From Geomonas oryzisoli (GTDB lineage Bacteria > Desulfobacterota > Desulfuromonadia > Geobacterales > Geobacteraceae), in the NCBI RefSeq assembly GCF_018986915.1, contig NZ_CP076723.1, forward strand, positions 4,306,228-4,370,227: 64,000 nucleotides of DNA, written 5' to 3'. Made by a program: the position numbers and the translations under genes. The notes beneath the pieces are model-generated. The model was not told the DNA's origin. It ran no database searches and was given only the letters and a program-made list of their open reading frames with translations. Shown piece after piece: positions 8,671 through 17,195 of this stretch; positions within the stretch are counted from its first letter, which is position 1, and each line of letters opens with the position of its first letter.

Positions 8671-9066
8671 TCACCACACCGTTTTCAGTGCCTTCATCTC
8701 CCGCAGCTTTGTATCGCAGGTAACAAGGCTTGCTTTGTGATGCAAAGCGGTGGCAGCAATTATTCTGTCAGCGGGGTCGCCATGAGCAAAATCAGGGCGG
8801 TGGCTTGAATGGTACGCGATGTCGGGGGTTATGGGGAGGACTTTCAACTTGTTTGCGGCTATGATGTCGATGAGAAACTCGCGTGGCGGCATGGGGACTT
8901 TCACGCGACCTTTGCTCATGAGCATGGCAATCTCCCATAGGGAGATGTTGCTACAACTCAAGGCCCCCTCCGCCCTCGCCTTTTCCATTTCCTTCACAGC
9001 CCTCCGACTCAGTTGGTCCGGCGCCAACGCGTCGAAGATCATGGCGCAGGTGTCAAGGATTACCAC
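8671..9066 (-). CDS. vapC: PIN-domain toxin of a VapBC module
   Basis: 131 aa from GTG at 9066, which overlaps the antitoxin 3' end by 14 nt. A longer reading to 9165 exists but its extra 33 residues overlap the antitoxin and do not look like PIN sequence. PIN features: ILDTCAMIF (first Asp), SLWEIAML (Glu), and HGDPADRIIAATAL (third and fourth acidic residues), ending in LVTCDTKLRE. VapC toxins are Mg-dependent ribonucleases that usually cut tRNA or rRNA and are held inactive by VapB. Target not predictable. Confidence 0.9.
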   Translation of the reverse strand: MVILDTCAMIFDALAPDQLSRRAVKEMEKARAEGALSCSNISLWEIAMLMSKGRVKVPMPPREFLIDIIAANKLKVLPITPDIAYHSSHRPDFAHGDPADRIIAATALHHKASLVTCDTKLREMKALKTVW

Positions 9067-9292
9067 TTTCCACCTCCCATACTTCACCGACAGGCGACAC
9101 CACGTCACCAACCCAGCTCTCTTTCCTGGCGGCTTCCAACCGTAGGCGCGCCTCGCTCGCCTCATCGGCTTCCGGAACGAGCCGTGCGATTACCTTGCCG
9201 CGCGAGGTCACCGCCACCTCTTCCCCCGATTTGACTTTCCCCAGGTAAGCCGGCAGGTTATTTCTCAGCTGCGTCACATTCACCTTGATCAT
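9053..9292 (-). CDS. vapB: VapB/Phd-type antitoxin
   Basis: 79 aa from ATG at 9292. MIKVNVTQLRNNLPAYLGKV followed by GEEVAVTSRGKVIARLVP is the Phd/YefM antitoxin fold that binds DNA as a dimer; the acidic, Trp-rich C-terminus would wrap the toxin. It overlaps vapC by 14 nt, as is normal for these modules. A small inverted repeat lies upstream at 9306-9326 and may be its autoregulatory operator. Confidence 0.88.
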   Translation of the reverse strand: MIKVNVTQLRNNLPAYLGKVKSGEEVAVTSRGKVIARLVPEADEASEARLRLEAARKESWVGDVVSPVGEVWEVESGNP

Positions 9293-9305
9293 CTCACCCC
9301 TCCAC

Positions 9306-9326
9306 ATGTACAGATGGACCGTACAT
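9306..9326. promoter_or_regulatory. inverted repeat upstream of vapBC
   Basis: ATGTAC and GTACAT separated by 9 bp, 14 bp before the vapB start. Position fits an autoregulatory VapB site. Confidence 0.5.
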
Positions 9327-9602
9327 TTACTGAGACATTTTGTCAATGCAGCAGGCGCAATCCCTCCTTACCAGACACCTTCGACACTCTCTTCCCGGAG
9401 CGGGACAAGCTCTATGCCTGCTGCCCCTTCAGCAAATTCCCTACCTTCTTCTTTACCCATCACATTAGACAAGTATAATCTTTCAGTGGTCCGTGCCGCG
9501 TAGTTCCAGCAGCCGCGAGGCGGACCTCATTGGCTGTGTTCCGGCGGTCCCAAAGCGGCCGGGGCATCGGGAGTAAAAACTCGTCACAAAAGGAGGATCA
9601 TC

Positions 9603-11915
9603 ATGTCGAATGGTATTGGCGAAAGGAAGGACCATCGAGGCTCACAACAGAGTGGATGTACCAGACTTGCCGTCTTCGTTTCACTTTGCCTGCTGCTGGT
9701 CGCTTCGCTCCTGGCGAGCCGGCCGGCCGGCGCGCAGGAGCAGGAGCCCATCGCGGCTACCGGACACGGCGGTTTCTTCGCGCCCGACGGACATCAGATC
9801 CCGGTGACGCTCGACTTCGCCGCCCACGCCCAGGACTGGTACCGCAAGAAACTCACGGCGGCTCTTTCGCCTGCCAAGAAAAGGGAATTCGCCTCCTACG
9901 AGAGAAAGCTGCGCGCCGGTCTCGATCTGCGCGGCCAGGACCGGCTCATCCTGCAGCACCAGGCGCTGGAGTGGCTTTTAGCCAACACGAGGCCGGACCA
10001 GATCGATGTGCGGACAGTCGCCAAACTGCGCGCGCTGCGCTACGCCATGGAGTGGAAACTCCCGGACAAAGCCGATCTGAAGATGGTGGAAAAGGCGGAG
10101 CCCTTCGTCCCGCGCCGGGACGTGCTGCGGCGCATCGAGTCCCTCCGCTTTAAGCCCTTCAAGCCTCCCCAGGTGACGGTGCTCTCCGCCACCGTCAATT
10201 CGGGCCAAGCCTATCTCGCCGAATGCAGCGCTGCCGGGGTTCCGACTCCGCCCACCATCAACGTGATGGATCCCAACGGCACCAACGGCTGGAAATCCCA
10301 GGGCTTCATACCCCAGTCCACCCAGTTCATCGTCGGTTCGCCGGCCGAGGTACGCACCTACAAGAGTTCGGCACCGGAAGGGATGTGCTACGCCCTGCCC
10401 AGGTACACCGACGCCACCTTGAGCACGGTCGCCCTGGACGGTGTAATCTGCATCGGCAAGCAAAGTTCCAAGGCCTGCTTCTGGGACAACCAGTGGACCG
10501 TCGGCGGCGTGACGCAATCCTTCTCGTTCCCCGCCGGGACCCAGATCCCCATCGGTGTCCCCACCACGGCCGGAGGAAAGTACCAGGCAGGCGGCAAGGA
10601 GATCGAGCCCGGCGCCGGCGGCATCTGCACCGATTGCCATGCCGGCGAGAACCCGTACATCATCCACCCCAACGCGAACCTCGCTTCCGGCGGCTCGACG
10701 CTGCTGTGGGGGAGCCTCTCCGGTGCACCGCAGAACCTCCCCTCCATGCCGGTGTACCGCTACGATCCATTGGTGGGAGGATCCTGGCCGCAAAACCAGT
10801 TGTCCCAGGCCGGCTCGACGCTCCCCTCACAGTGCAGCCCGTGCCACGTCAAGGGAAGCGCGGGGCGTTTCCCGCACCTGTCCAACAAGCTCCCCTCTTA
10901 CTGCGGCACCATCCTCACCAAGGCCTTCACCAGCACCATGCCCCCGGGAAGTCCAGGCAGCGCCGCCGCGGCGGCAACCACCTTCAGGGACACTTGGTGC
11001 GGCGGTCCTCCTAACGCGAGTTCGGCCGACGCAGGCGACCCGCATCTCACCACCGTCAACGGAATAAACTACGACTTCCAGGCGGCGGGTGAGTTCACCC
11101 TGCTCAAAAACGAGGACTTCTTCGAACTGCAGGCCCGCCAGAGCCCCGTGCTCACCACCTTCACCCCCGGCGCCAACCCCTACACCGGCCTGGCGAGCTG
11201 CGTAAGCCTCAATACCGCCGTCGCGCTACGCATCGGCAAGTACCGCCTCACCTACCAGCCCGTCGGCGGCAACCTCTCCCCGGAGAAACGGATGCAGCTG
11301 CGGCTGAACGGAGAACCGGTCCCCCCCGGCAAGGACATCGACTTGGGCCCCGGCAATACCGTCCGAACCGATCGCAGGACCGGCGAGCTCGACGTACGCC
11401 TGGCCGACGGCACGCGCGTGGTGGTGATCCCGGTGTTCTGGACCTCGCAAGGCTACTGGTATCTGGACGTGCAGGTATTCAACACCCCGGCGCGTGAAGG
11501 GGTCCTGGGCCCCATGCTCGCGTCGGAATGGCTGCCGCGCGCACCCGACGGTTCGAGCTTCGGCCCCAAACCCGTTTCGCTGCTCGACCGGCACCTGCAG
11601 CTGAACCACAAGTTCGCCGACGCCTGGCGCGTCGCCAGCGGCACGAGCCTGTTCGACTACGCACCCGGCACCGGCACCGCCGACTTCACCGACGTGAACT
11701 GGCCTCCTGAAAGCGGTCAGGCCTGCACCAGCACCACGGTGAAGGGCCCGGTCCCCACAGTCAGGGAGCCGCGTCCCGACCTCGCCAAGAGAGCCTGCTA
11801 CGGCATCAAGGACAAGACGATTCACCGCAACTGCATCTTCGATGTCACGGTGATGGGAGACCCTTCTGCCGCCAAGGGGCACCGCCGCGCCGACCAGCTC
11901 AAAGCCGCACAGTAG
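9603..11915 (+). CDS. exported dihaem c-type cytochrome fused to a von Willebrand factor D-like domain
   Basis: 770 aa with a strong RBS (AAAGGAGGAT). Residues about 20-45 form the signal peptide (LAVFVSLCLLLVASLLASRPAGA). The region 50-330 has no recognised family. Two haem-c sites follow: CTDCH at 342-346 and CSPCH at 411-415. At about 478 a VWD-like domain starts with the signature GDPHLTTVNGINYDFQAAGE and continues to about 640, including SPVLTTF and NTAVALRIG. In other proteins VWD modules mediate extracellular assembly. The most likely location is periplasm, outer membrane or outside the cell; a role in electron transfer to or adhesion on surfaces is inference. Confidence 0.8.
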   Translation: MSNGIGERKDHRGSQQSGCTRLAVFVSLCLLLVASLLASRPAGAQEQEPIAATGHGGFFAPDGHQIPVTLDFAAHAQDWYRKKLTAALSPAKKREFASYERKLRAGLDLRGQDRLILQHQALEWLLANTRPDQIDVRTVAKLRALRYAMEWKLPDKADLKMVEKAEPFVPRRDVLRRIESLRFKPFKPPQVTVLSATVNSGQAYLAECSAAGVPTPPTINVMDPNGTNGWKSQGFIPQSTQFIVGSPAEVRTYKSSAPEGMCYALPRYTDATLSTVALDGVICIGKQSSKACFWDNQWTVGGVTQSFSFPAGTQIPIGVPTTAGGKYQAGGKEIEPGAGGICTDCHAGENPYIIHPNANLASGGSTLLWGSLSGAPQNLPSMPVYRYDPLVGGSWPQNQLSQAGSTLPSQCSPCHVKGSAGRFPHLSNKLPSYCGTILTKAFTSTMPPGSPGSAAAAATTFRDTWCGGPPNASSADAGDPHLTTVNGINYDFQAAGEFTLLKNEDFFELQARQSPVLTTFTPGANPYTGLASCVSLNTAVALRIGKYRLTYQPVGGNLSPEKRMQLRLNGEPVPPGKDIDLGPGNTVRTDRRTGELDVRLADGTRVVVIPVFWTSQGYWYLDVQVFNTPAREGVLGPMLASEWLPRAPDGSSFGPKPVSLLDRHLQLNHKFADAWRVASGTSLFDYAPGTGTADFTDVNWPPESGQACTSTTVKGPVPTVREPRPDLAKRACYGIKDKTIHRNCIFDVTVMGDPSAAKGHRRADQLKAAQ

Positions 11916-11955
11916 CCTTCAGCACCAGGTGCGACAGGCACACCTTCTAAACCAG

Positions 11956-11990
11956 AGAGAGCCCCTGGCCGATCATGCCAGGGACTCTCT
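11956..11990 (+). terminator. terminator after the cytochrome-VWD gene
   Basis: AGAGAGCCCCTGGC pairs with GCCAGGGACTCTCT with one mismatch and a 7-nt loop, 40 nt after the stop. Confidence 0.7.
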
Positions 11991-12098
11991 AGCCTGCCCC
12001 GTTCTTTCCCTTCAGGCGCCGTCGCTCGCCTCACCCCACCCACAAGCCCGCGATCCACAGCACGTTTGCTGCGCAACCAGCGTTCCCGGCGCCGGGGC

Positions 12099-12584
12099 TC
12101 AGCCCCGGCGGGCGGCCTCGATAGCGGCAACATCGATCTTCACCATCTGCATCATCGCATCGAAGGCGCGCTTGGCGGCTGCAGGATCGGGATCCGTTAT
12201 CGCCTCCGACAGCACCACCGGCGTAATCTGCCACGAGATGCCCCATTTGTCCCGGCACCAGCCGCACACGATCTCCTGTCCGCCGTTGCCGACGATAGCG
12301 TTCCAGTAGCGATCCGTCTCCTCCTGGTCCTCGGTGGCCACCTGGAACGAAAACGCCTCATTGTGCTTCACCTCCGGTCCTCCGTTCAACCCCAGGCACG
12401 GGATTCCCATGACGGTGAACTCCACCGTCAGCACATCCCCTTTCTTCCCGGAGGGGTAGTCACCCGGCGCCAGGTGCACCGCGTCGAGCGACGAGTCGGG
12501 GAAAGTCTCCGCATAAAAGCGCGCCGCCTCTTCGGCGTCACCGTTGAACCAAAGGCATATCGTGTTCTTTGCCGGCTTTTTCAT
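12099..12584 (-). CDS. PhnB-like VOC (glyoxalase-fold) protein
   Basis: 161 aa from ATG at 12584, preceded by GGAG. The sequence matches the 3-demethylubiquinone-9 3-methyltransferase-like / PhnB group: ICLWFNGDAEEAARFYAETF, then EFTVMGIPCLGLNGGP, then CGWCRDKWGISWQITP. VOC-fold proteins of this group are widespread and mostly uncharacterised; the annotated methyltransferase activity is not supported by chemistry. Cytoplasmic, single gene. Confidence 0.85.
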   Translation of the reverse strand: MKKPAKNTICLWFNGDAEEAARFYAETFPDSSLDAVHLAPGDYPSGKKGDVLTVEFTVMGIPCLGLNGGPEVKHNEAFSFQVATEDQEETDRYWNAIVGNGGQEIVCGWCRDKWGISWQITPVVLSEAITDPDPAAAKRAFDAMMQMVKIDVAAIEAARRG

Positions 12585-12620
12585 AGCACTCTCCAGTATA
12601 AGCACGCTGCGAGACCACAG

Positions 12621-12935
12621 CTACGCGGCTTGAAGCGACCGGATCCTGGCGAGTTCTTTTGCCAAATCCTTTTCCGCCTGCCATAGATCAACAGCGCGCT
12701 GTGCGTTCAGCCAGAACTCAGGTGTGTTACCGAAAAGGCGGGAAAGTCTCAGGGCCATCCCCGGGCTCAGCGCCCTGCGTTCGCGGAGCAGTTCGTTAAT
12801 AGTTTGCCGCGACACTCCCAACGTCCCCGCCAGCGTTGCTGCAGTCAACCCATAATCCGGCATGAAGTCTTCGCGCAGCATTGCTCCCGGATGGGTTGGC
12901 GGAATTTCTCTTTTGTCTCGGTCACTTTTAAACAT
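12621..12935 (-). CDS. higA: HigA-type HTH antitoxin
   Basis: 104 aa from ATG at 12935 (AGGTG upstream); a TTG four codons earlier overlaps the toxin stop but is less likely. IPPTHPGAMLREDFMPDYGL and the helix-turn-helix LAGTLGVSRQTINELLRERR are the HigA signature, followed by LSRLFGNTPEFWLNAQ. It neutralises the RelE-like toxin encoded directly upstream; toxin first, antitoxin second is the known higBA order. Confidence 0.92.
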   Translation of the reverse strand: MFKSDRDKREIPPTHPGAMLREDFMPDYGLTAATLAGTLGVSRQTINELLRERRALSPGMALRLSRLFGNTPEFWLNAQRAVDLWQAEKDLAKELARIRSLQAA

Positions 12936-12943
12936 GATGCACC

Positions 12944-13225
12944 TCAATGATAATCCGTTATCTCCACTTCATACGCATCGCCGTTGTGCCAAACAAAACA
13001 AATCCGCCACTGGTCATTGATCGAGATGGCATGCTGGCCGTATCGGCTGCCATGCAAAGGATGCAACCTGTTACTCGGAGGCACTTTAAGGTCTTCAAGG
13101 ACTGAGGCAAGGTCTATGTATTCCAGGCGCCGTCTTGCCCTTCCGAACAAATCGGGAGGTAGCCGCTTAGCCTTACCTGTCAGGAAGAGCTGCTTCGTGT
13201 CTTTGTCTGCGAACGTTTTTATCAC
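12944..13225 (-). CDS. higB: HigB/RelE-family toxin
   Basis: 93 aa from GTG at 13225. FADKDTKQLFLTGKAKRLP and the C-terminal block LHGSRYGQHAISINDQWRICFVW are typical of HigB, a ribosome-dependent mRNA endonuclease. It precedes higA by 8 nt. A near-consensus promoter and overlapping inverted repeat lie upstream at 13233-13261. Confidence 0.92.
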   Translation of the reverse strand: MIKTFADKDTKQLFLTGKAKRLPPDLFGRARRRLEYIDLASVLEDLKVPPSNRLHPLHGSRYGQHAISINDQWRICFVWHNGDAYEVEITDYH

Positions 13226-13232
13226 ACCTGCA

Positions 13233-13261
13233 ACTGTAGAGTGTCACGCGTAGCGTGTCAA
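13233..13261 (-). promoter_or_regulatory. higBA promoter with operator in the spacer
   Basis: On the minus strand TTGACA (13256-13261) and TACAGT (13233-13238) are separated by exactly 17 bp. The spacer and -35 box hold the inverted repeat CACGC-GTA-GCGTG (13245-13257), a plausible HigA site. Confidence 0.75.
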
Positions 13262-13307
13262 CCTCTTCCCGGCGTCCCCTCCTCTCATAAGACTCTCCTC
13301 CAACGAA

Positions 13308-13339
13308 CACGGGCGCACCCCGAATGGGATGCGCCCGTG
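13308..13339 (-). terminator. terminator downstream of the porin gene
   Basis: CACGGGCGCA pairs with TGCGCCCGTG around a 12-nt loop. A nearly identical hairpin ends the gene at 17567 (see 17487-17514). Confidence 0.75.
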
Positions 13340-13374
13340 ATGAAGCGATGACGAACGTTTCCGTCCCTACGCGA

Positions 13375-14640
13375 CTACCAGTAGATGAAGGTGCCGATGG
13401 CGCCGATGTTGGCGTCCTGGGTGGCGCCGTTGAACCAGCGGTCCTGCGCCCAGGTGTACTCGCCGATCACCTGGACGAACTTGTTCACGTTGTAGGTCAC
13501 CGCGACCGTGGCCGCCTGCTGCTTCTGGATGTTCAGATCGGCATCGTTGCCGGCCAGTTCAGCCCTGCTCTGGCCGTAGTTGAGTCCCAGTTTCACCACC
13601 GGCGTGAGCTGGTAGGTCGCCTGGTTCAGGAAGCCCCAGTTGGTCCTTTCCTTGCCGTCCGCGGAGAGGGCATCCGCCCCCTGCATCCCCAGCATGCCCA
13701 GCGCCTTGCCGCCGTAGCAGGAGGTCAGCAACTGGAGCCCGTGGATGTCGAGCTGCACGCCGCCTGCGCCGCCCACCGAAGTCACGTGACCGCCCGGACG
13801 AACCGCCGGAACCACGTGCTCGGGTGTGATGCTTCCGTCGGGATTCAAGGTCACCGGAACGGTCACGAACTTCGAATCCGAGAAGCCCGCTTGCTGGTAA
13901 AGACCGGAGACCCAGGTCTGCAGCTTGCCGCCGGTGAACGACGTCGTGTAGGAGATCTCGGTTTCCAGGCGCGGGACGTTGCGGATGGTCGCCGCCCCGA
14001 TGTTGTTGGTGTCGTTCACGCTGAAGGCCACCTTCAGGCCTTTCAGGTCAGGCGTGGTGTACCTGATCTGCGCCCCGAAGTTGGGATAGAGGTAGCCGTA
14101 GCCGATGTGTCCCATGGTCGGGCCGCTGTCCACCGGCCCGATCACCCCCGCCCCGAAGAGGGTCATGTCGGTGAGGATGTTCTTCGCCTGGTAGAGGTTG
14201 ATGGCGCGGCCGGCGAGGATCTGGCCGAATGCGCCGGTCGCGGTCATGTTGATCTCGCGGAAGTCGATGTTGGGCGAGAGGTCGGTGCGGCTGCCGCCGT
14301 TGTTCTGAACCTGCGGGTAGAGTCCCAGGCGCACCGCGTAATCCACCCCGTTGGTGGTGGGAGCCTGGATGTTGAGCCCGAAGCCCACCGGCAAAAGGCC
14401 CGTCCTCACCCGGAACTGCTGCTGGTTTTCCCCGGTGCCCGTCTGATCGCCGCCGATCTCCCCGCCGATGACTCCTGCCGGGCGGGTACCGACCGATTCA
14501 TAGGTGGCGAACACGTTGAGGAAGCCGTCCGTGGAGAACTTCCATCCGTTGGCCCCGCCTATCTCGAAAGCCTGCACCGAATGTGCGCTCGCTGCGACAG
14601 CCAGGACCGCTGCCAGCATGGTGATGTTCTTCTTCTGCAT
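13375..14640 (-). CDS. outer-membrane porin-like protein
   Basis: 421 aa from ATG at 14640, preceded by AGGAGGG. Residues 1-24 are a signal peptide cleaved after SVQA. The mature protein begins FEIGGANGWKFSTDGFLNVFATYES and shows alternating hydrophobic/polar strands throughout, ending in aromatic residues (GAIGTFIYW), as expected for a beta-barrel with a C-terminal BAM signal. It resembles the porins annotated in Geobacteraceae. Substrate unknown. Single gene with its own terminator. Confidence 0.8.
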   Translation of the reverse strand: MQKKNITMLAAVLAVAASAHSVQAFEIGGANGWKFSTDGFLNVFATYESVGTRPAGVIGGEIGGDQTGTGENQQQFRVRTGLLPVGFGLNIQAPTTNGVDYAVRLGLYPQVQNNGGSRTDLSPNIDFREINMTATGAFGQILAGRAINLYQAKNILTDMTLFGAGVIGPVDSGPTMGHIGYGYLYPNFGAQIRYTTPDLKGLKVAFSVNDTNNIGAATIRNVPRLETEISYTTSFTGGKLQTWVSGLYQQAGFSDSKFVTVPVTLNPDGSITPEHVVPAVRPGGHVTSVGGAGGVQLDIHGLQLLTSCYGGKALGMLGMQGADALSADGKERTNWGFLNQATYQLTPVVKLGLNYGQSRAELAGNDADLNIQKQQAATVAVTYNVNKFVQVIGEYTWAQDRWFNGATQDANIGAIGTFIYW

Positions 14641-15132
14641 TTTCCCTCCTGGTTTTATTGATTCCATTACAACGACTGAATGTATGTGAAAGCATGGCCT
14701 CTGTAACAACCGCTGCCGACCCACCTGCTATAAATGTGTTTTTGTATGACATTATTCGGAGGCTTGTGAAGCGGACACAGCCCACTTCGCCTGTGCAAGT
14801 ACTTCAGCAGCTGTCAAATCAAATTGTGCATACAGTTAAATAGAATGGCTTTATAGCAACAGCCATACCTAGATCAGTCTACCGGTGTCATTTCACCGGC
14901 GAACGGCCATTACTGTGCGTAAACAAAGGGGAGTTAGTCAGGCAGGTGTATCCGGATAGAAAGGGGTATGTTGCGCAATGGAATAAAACGGAACAGCGAA
15001 AACGGTCCAAGCTGGAACAAGTCACGTTTTTGGAACAGCGAGATACCGTCAAAGTGTGGCAGGCAAGCGGGCTCCCCGAAAACCGGCCCCGCGTCGAATC
15101 TGCGTTTCCAGTCGTCGTACCCGACGGTGTAG
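14641..15132. other. intergenic stretch without recognised gene
   Basis: It holds the upstream region of the porin gene (right of 14640) and the 3' flank of the chalcone-isomerase-like gene. Open frames here have no RBS or recognisable protein sequence. No repeat or RNA motif was recognised. Confidence 0.5.
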
Positions 15133-15684
15133 TTACTTGCCCAGCAACCCTTTCTTCAGGTTTTCGTCGGCGGGGTGGTCCCCGAGATAGATGGCGAGGA
15201 TGGCAGTGGCGAGGGGGTACGAGACCAGGGTGCCGAGGATTTTGCCGTTGTGCTTCGCGACGACGTTGCCGTTGCCGCCCAGAAAGATGTCGACCCGGTC
15301 GCCGCGCTTGAAGTCGCTGGTGAAAAGCGAAAGAAACGCCTTCACCTCCGCGGCATTGGCGAAGTCGGGCGTGTTGTTGCGAAAGCCTTCCCGGAATGCC
15401 TCCACGATCTTCTCCTTCTCCACCTTCGGGTACACGAAGTCCATCCTGATCAGCTTGTCCCCCGTGTCGTCGAGTGCTTCGGTACTGCTGGTCAGGCGTC
15501 TCGTCGCATATAGCGACCCCACGTAGATCTTGAAGAAGAATTTCTTCCTGATGCCGCTGCCGTTCAGCTGCAGCGCCTCGGAGTCCACCAGCACCTGGGG
15601 TTCGACCTTCACCCCTTCGATTTCCATCGCCGGAGCAGTGCTGACGACAAACACCACCAGGATCAACGCAAGTAGCAGTCTCAT
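15133..15684 (-). CDS. exported chalcone-isomerase-like protein
   Basis: 183 aa from ATG at 15684 (GGAGG upstream). Residues 1-20 are a signal peptide (LLLALILVVFVVSTAPAM). The rest fits the bacterial chalcone-isomerase-like family: LNGSGIRKKFFFKIYVGSLYA, IRMDFVYPKVEKEKI, then GDRVDIFLG and LGTLVSYPLATAILAIYLGD near the end. In bacteria these periplasmic proteins are not flavonoid enzymes; they probably bind fatty acids or other small lipids. Not in an obvious operon. Confidence 0.85.
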   Translation of the reverse strand: MRLLLALILVVFVVSTAPAMEIEGVKVEPQVLVDSEALQLNGSGIRKKFFFKIYVGSLYATRRLTSSTEALDDTGDKLIRMDFVYPKVEKEKIVEAFREGFRNNTPDFANAAEVKAFLSLFTSDFKRGDRVDIFLGGNGNVVAKHNGKILGTLVSYPLATAILAIYLGDHPADENLKKGLLGK

Positions 15685-15976
15685 AGTTGCTTGCCTCCAA
15701 TGCCTTATGGTCTTTTTGCGCTCATTCAGGGAGAAGTGATCATACCCGGCAGTCATCTCCGTCCCTCTGCAGTACAAGGTGGTCGAAGGGGCTATCGCGC
15801 CGTGGTCCACGGCGCTAGATTAGATCACGCCAACAGGTTGTCAAGCGTCTTCAACTGTATCATGCACGAATGACATGCTCGCAACGGGGCAGATTTTTTC
15901 TTACCGCGCTGGTTGACAGACATCAACTTTATTGTCATTTATTAATGATCATTCATATTGTGAACAGGAGGAAGTC

Positions 15977-16270
15977 ATGGGATTTGAACTGGAGTCGCTG
16001 TACCAGGCAATGACGTTCGCGCTGGTTGATCTCGTAGCAGGCAATGAACAGGAGCGTGGTGTTGATATCGGCACTCGCGGCGACACTGCGCGGATCAGGG
16101 TGTTGGAATCGACCGGCGAAGTAGTGATGACTGTGTATGGGACCGGGTACAGTGAGGTTGGTGAGCAGTTTGTGCTTTCCTGCCTGAAAAGGCTCAGCGT
16201 GCAGCGCCTGGGCGAACTGCACAAAACACCGTTAAAGAAAGCCGCGCCGCTCACACTTGCCAAAGGATAG
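15977..16270 (+). CDS. small protein of a tandem pair, unknown function
   Basis: 97 aa from ATG at 15977 with RBS ACAGGAGG; an earlier start at 15932 has none. Family not recognised. No signal peptide. Its second half (EVGEQFVLSCLKRLSVQRLGEL) resembles the next gene (DLAEQLVLACLQKLSAGDLVAL), indicating tandem paralogues. A TTGACA hexamer at 15913-15918 could be the -35 box of a shared promoter. Confidence 0.7.
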   Translation: MGFELESLYQAMTFALVDLVAGNEQERGVDIGTRGDTARIRVLESTGEVVMTVYGTGYSEVGEQFVLSCLKRLSVQRLGELHKTPLKKAAPLTLAKG

Positions 16271-16278
16271 GAGGGGGT

Positions 16279-16581
16279 ATGGAAACCGGAAAGTTCGAGA
16301 TTACAAAACTGTGGGAAAGTATCGCCTTGAGCCTATTGCAACTCTGCATGCGCGATGTAGGCGACAAGGATTTCGGCGTGTTGCTTCTGGGGGAAGACAT
16401 CCACCTGAAGGTGACTTCTCTCTCTACTGACACGGAAATCAACGTCGTAGGGGGAACGGAATACAACGACCTTGCAGAACAATTGGTACTTGCGTGTCTT
16501 CAAAAGCTCAGCGCCGGGGACCTCGTCGCACTGCACCTGAAAGAACTGAACAACGAAGCCGACGTGCTGAAGCCGGCATAG
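16279..16581 (+). CDS. small protein of a tandem pair, unknown function
   Basis: 100 aa, starting 8 nt after the previous stop with RBS GGAGGGGG. Paralogue of the gene at 15977: same length and a shared C-terminal helix pattern (EQLVLACLQKL). N-terminus starts METGKFEITKLWESIALSLLQ. Likely cotranscribed; two related subunits of one complex is a possibility. Confidence 0.7.
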   Translation: METGKFEITKLWESIALSLLQLCMRDVGDKDFGVLLLGEDIHLKVTSLSTDTEINVVGGTEYNDLAEQLVLACLQKLSAGDLVALHLKELNNEADVLKPA

Positions 16582-16857
16582 CTCCTCATCTTTCTCCATC
16601 TACGGGTTCAACACCAGTGGGCGCTGTTGCGACAACATGGTCCTTGACCAGATTTGCGCGGGCTGTCGTATATCCAGGTCAGCCGAAGGGTGACGGCGGG
16701 TACACATACACAAGCCGTAATGGGGAAGACAAGATAATGCCTTAGTCACGGTTTGGACGGAGGATTATCTTAACGCGAAGTGGAGTAACATGTGGGAAGA
16801 GTTTCCTTCGAGCATCATCGTAGATACAAGCACCAATCTGAATGATAGGAGAGGCAG

Positions 16858-17034
16858 ATGACCCAGCGGAGAAGATTTGTGCCCGGAGAAGAGAGGAAGA
16901 CAACCTTCAGTTACGCGCCGCTCCGGATCTTTGAGGCGTCCAAGGTCGAGGAGGTCATGGCGAAATCTGAGGAACCGGGACAACAACTCGAGTTCGACTG
17001 CAAAGACGTAAAAAGCCCTGACATCCGTATTTAA
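16858..17034 (+). CDS. 58-aa hypothetical protein
   Basis: Too short for most gene callers, but it has RBS AGGAGAGGC before the ATG and a strong terminator 22 nt after the stop. The product is highly charged (MTQRRRFVPGEERKTTFS at the start, then FEASKVEEVMAKSEE) with one cysteine. Family not recognised. No other gene could own the terminator, which supports expression here. Confidence 0.5.
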   Translation: MTQRRRFVPGEERKTTFSYAPLRIFEASKVEEVMAKSEEPGQQLEFDCKDVKSPDIRI

Positions 17035-17055
17035 CCCACCGGCTCAAGGAACAAC

Positions 17056-17101
17056 AAGGGGCAGCGCTCGACGGTTTGTGATCCGTCAAGTGCTGCCCCT
17101 T
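17056..17101 (+). terminator. strong intrinsic terminator
   Basis: A 19-bp stem with two mismatches, from AAGGGGCAGC to GCTGCCCCTT, with an 8-nt loop, followed by CCCTTTT. Confidence 0.8.
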
Positions 17102-17124
17102 CCCTTTTGCCGGAGGCATCAGGC

Positions 17125-17195
17125 CCGCCGTGACTTTTTCAGTTCTTCACGATCCGGAGCGAGTTTTTCGTACCATCTGCTTTGCCGTGTGTCCC
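17125..17195. repeat. degenerate copy of a sequence also found at 19350-19490
   Basis: AGTTCTTCACGA and ACCATCTGCTTTGCCGTG occur here and again at 19428-19471 with similar spacing, and GCATCAGGCC followed by GCCGTGAC occurs near both. The reading frame kept in the 19425 copy is broken in this one. The rest of 17196-17486 shows no gene. Confidence 0.5.

Noticed and set aside
8671..9165. Longer VapC start at 9165
   Set aside because: The extra 33 residues overlap vapB in another frame and lack PIN sequence; GTG at 9066 gives the expected start and overlap.
14888..15700. 270-aa minus-strand frame overlapping the chalcone-isomerase-like gene
   Set aside because: Arg/Gly-rich shadow; the overlapping frame has a signal peptide and family motifs.
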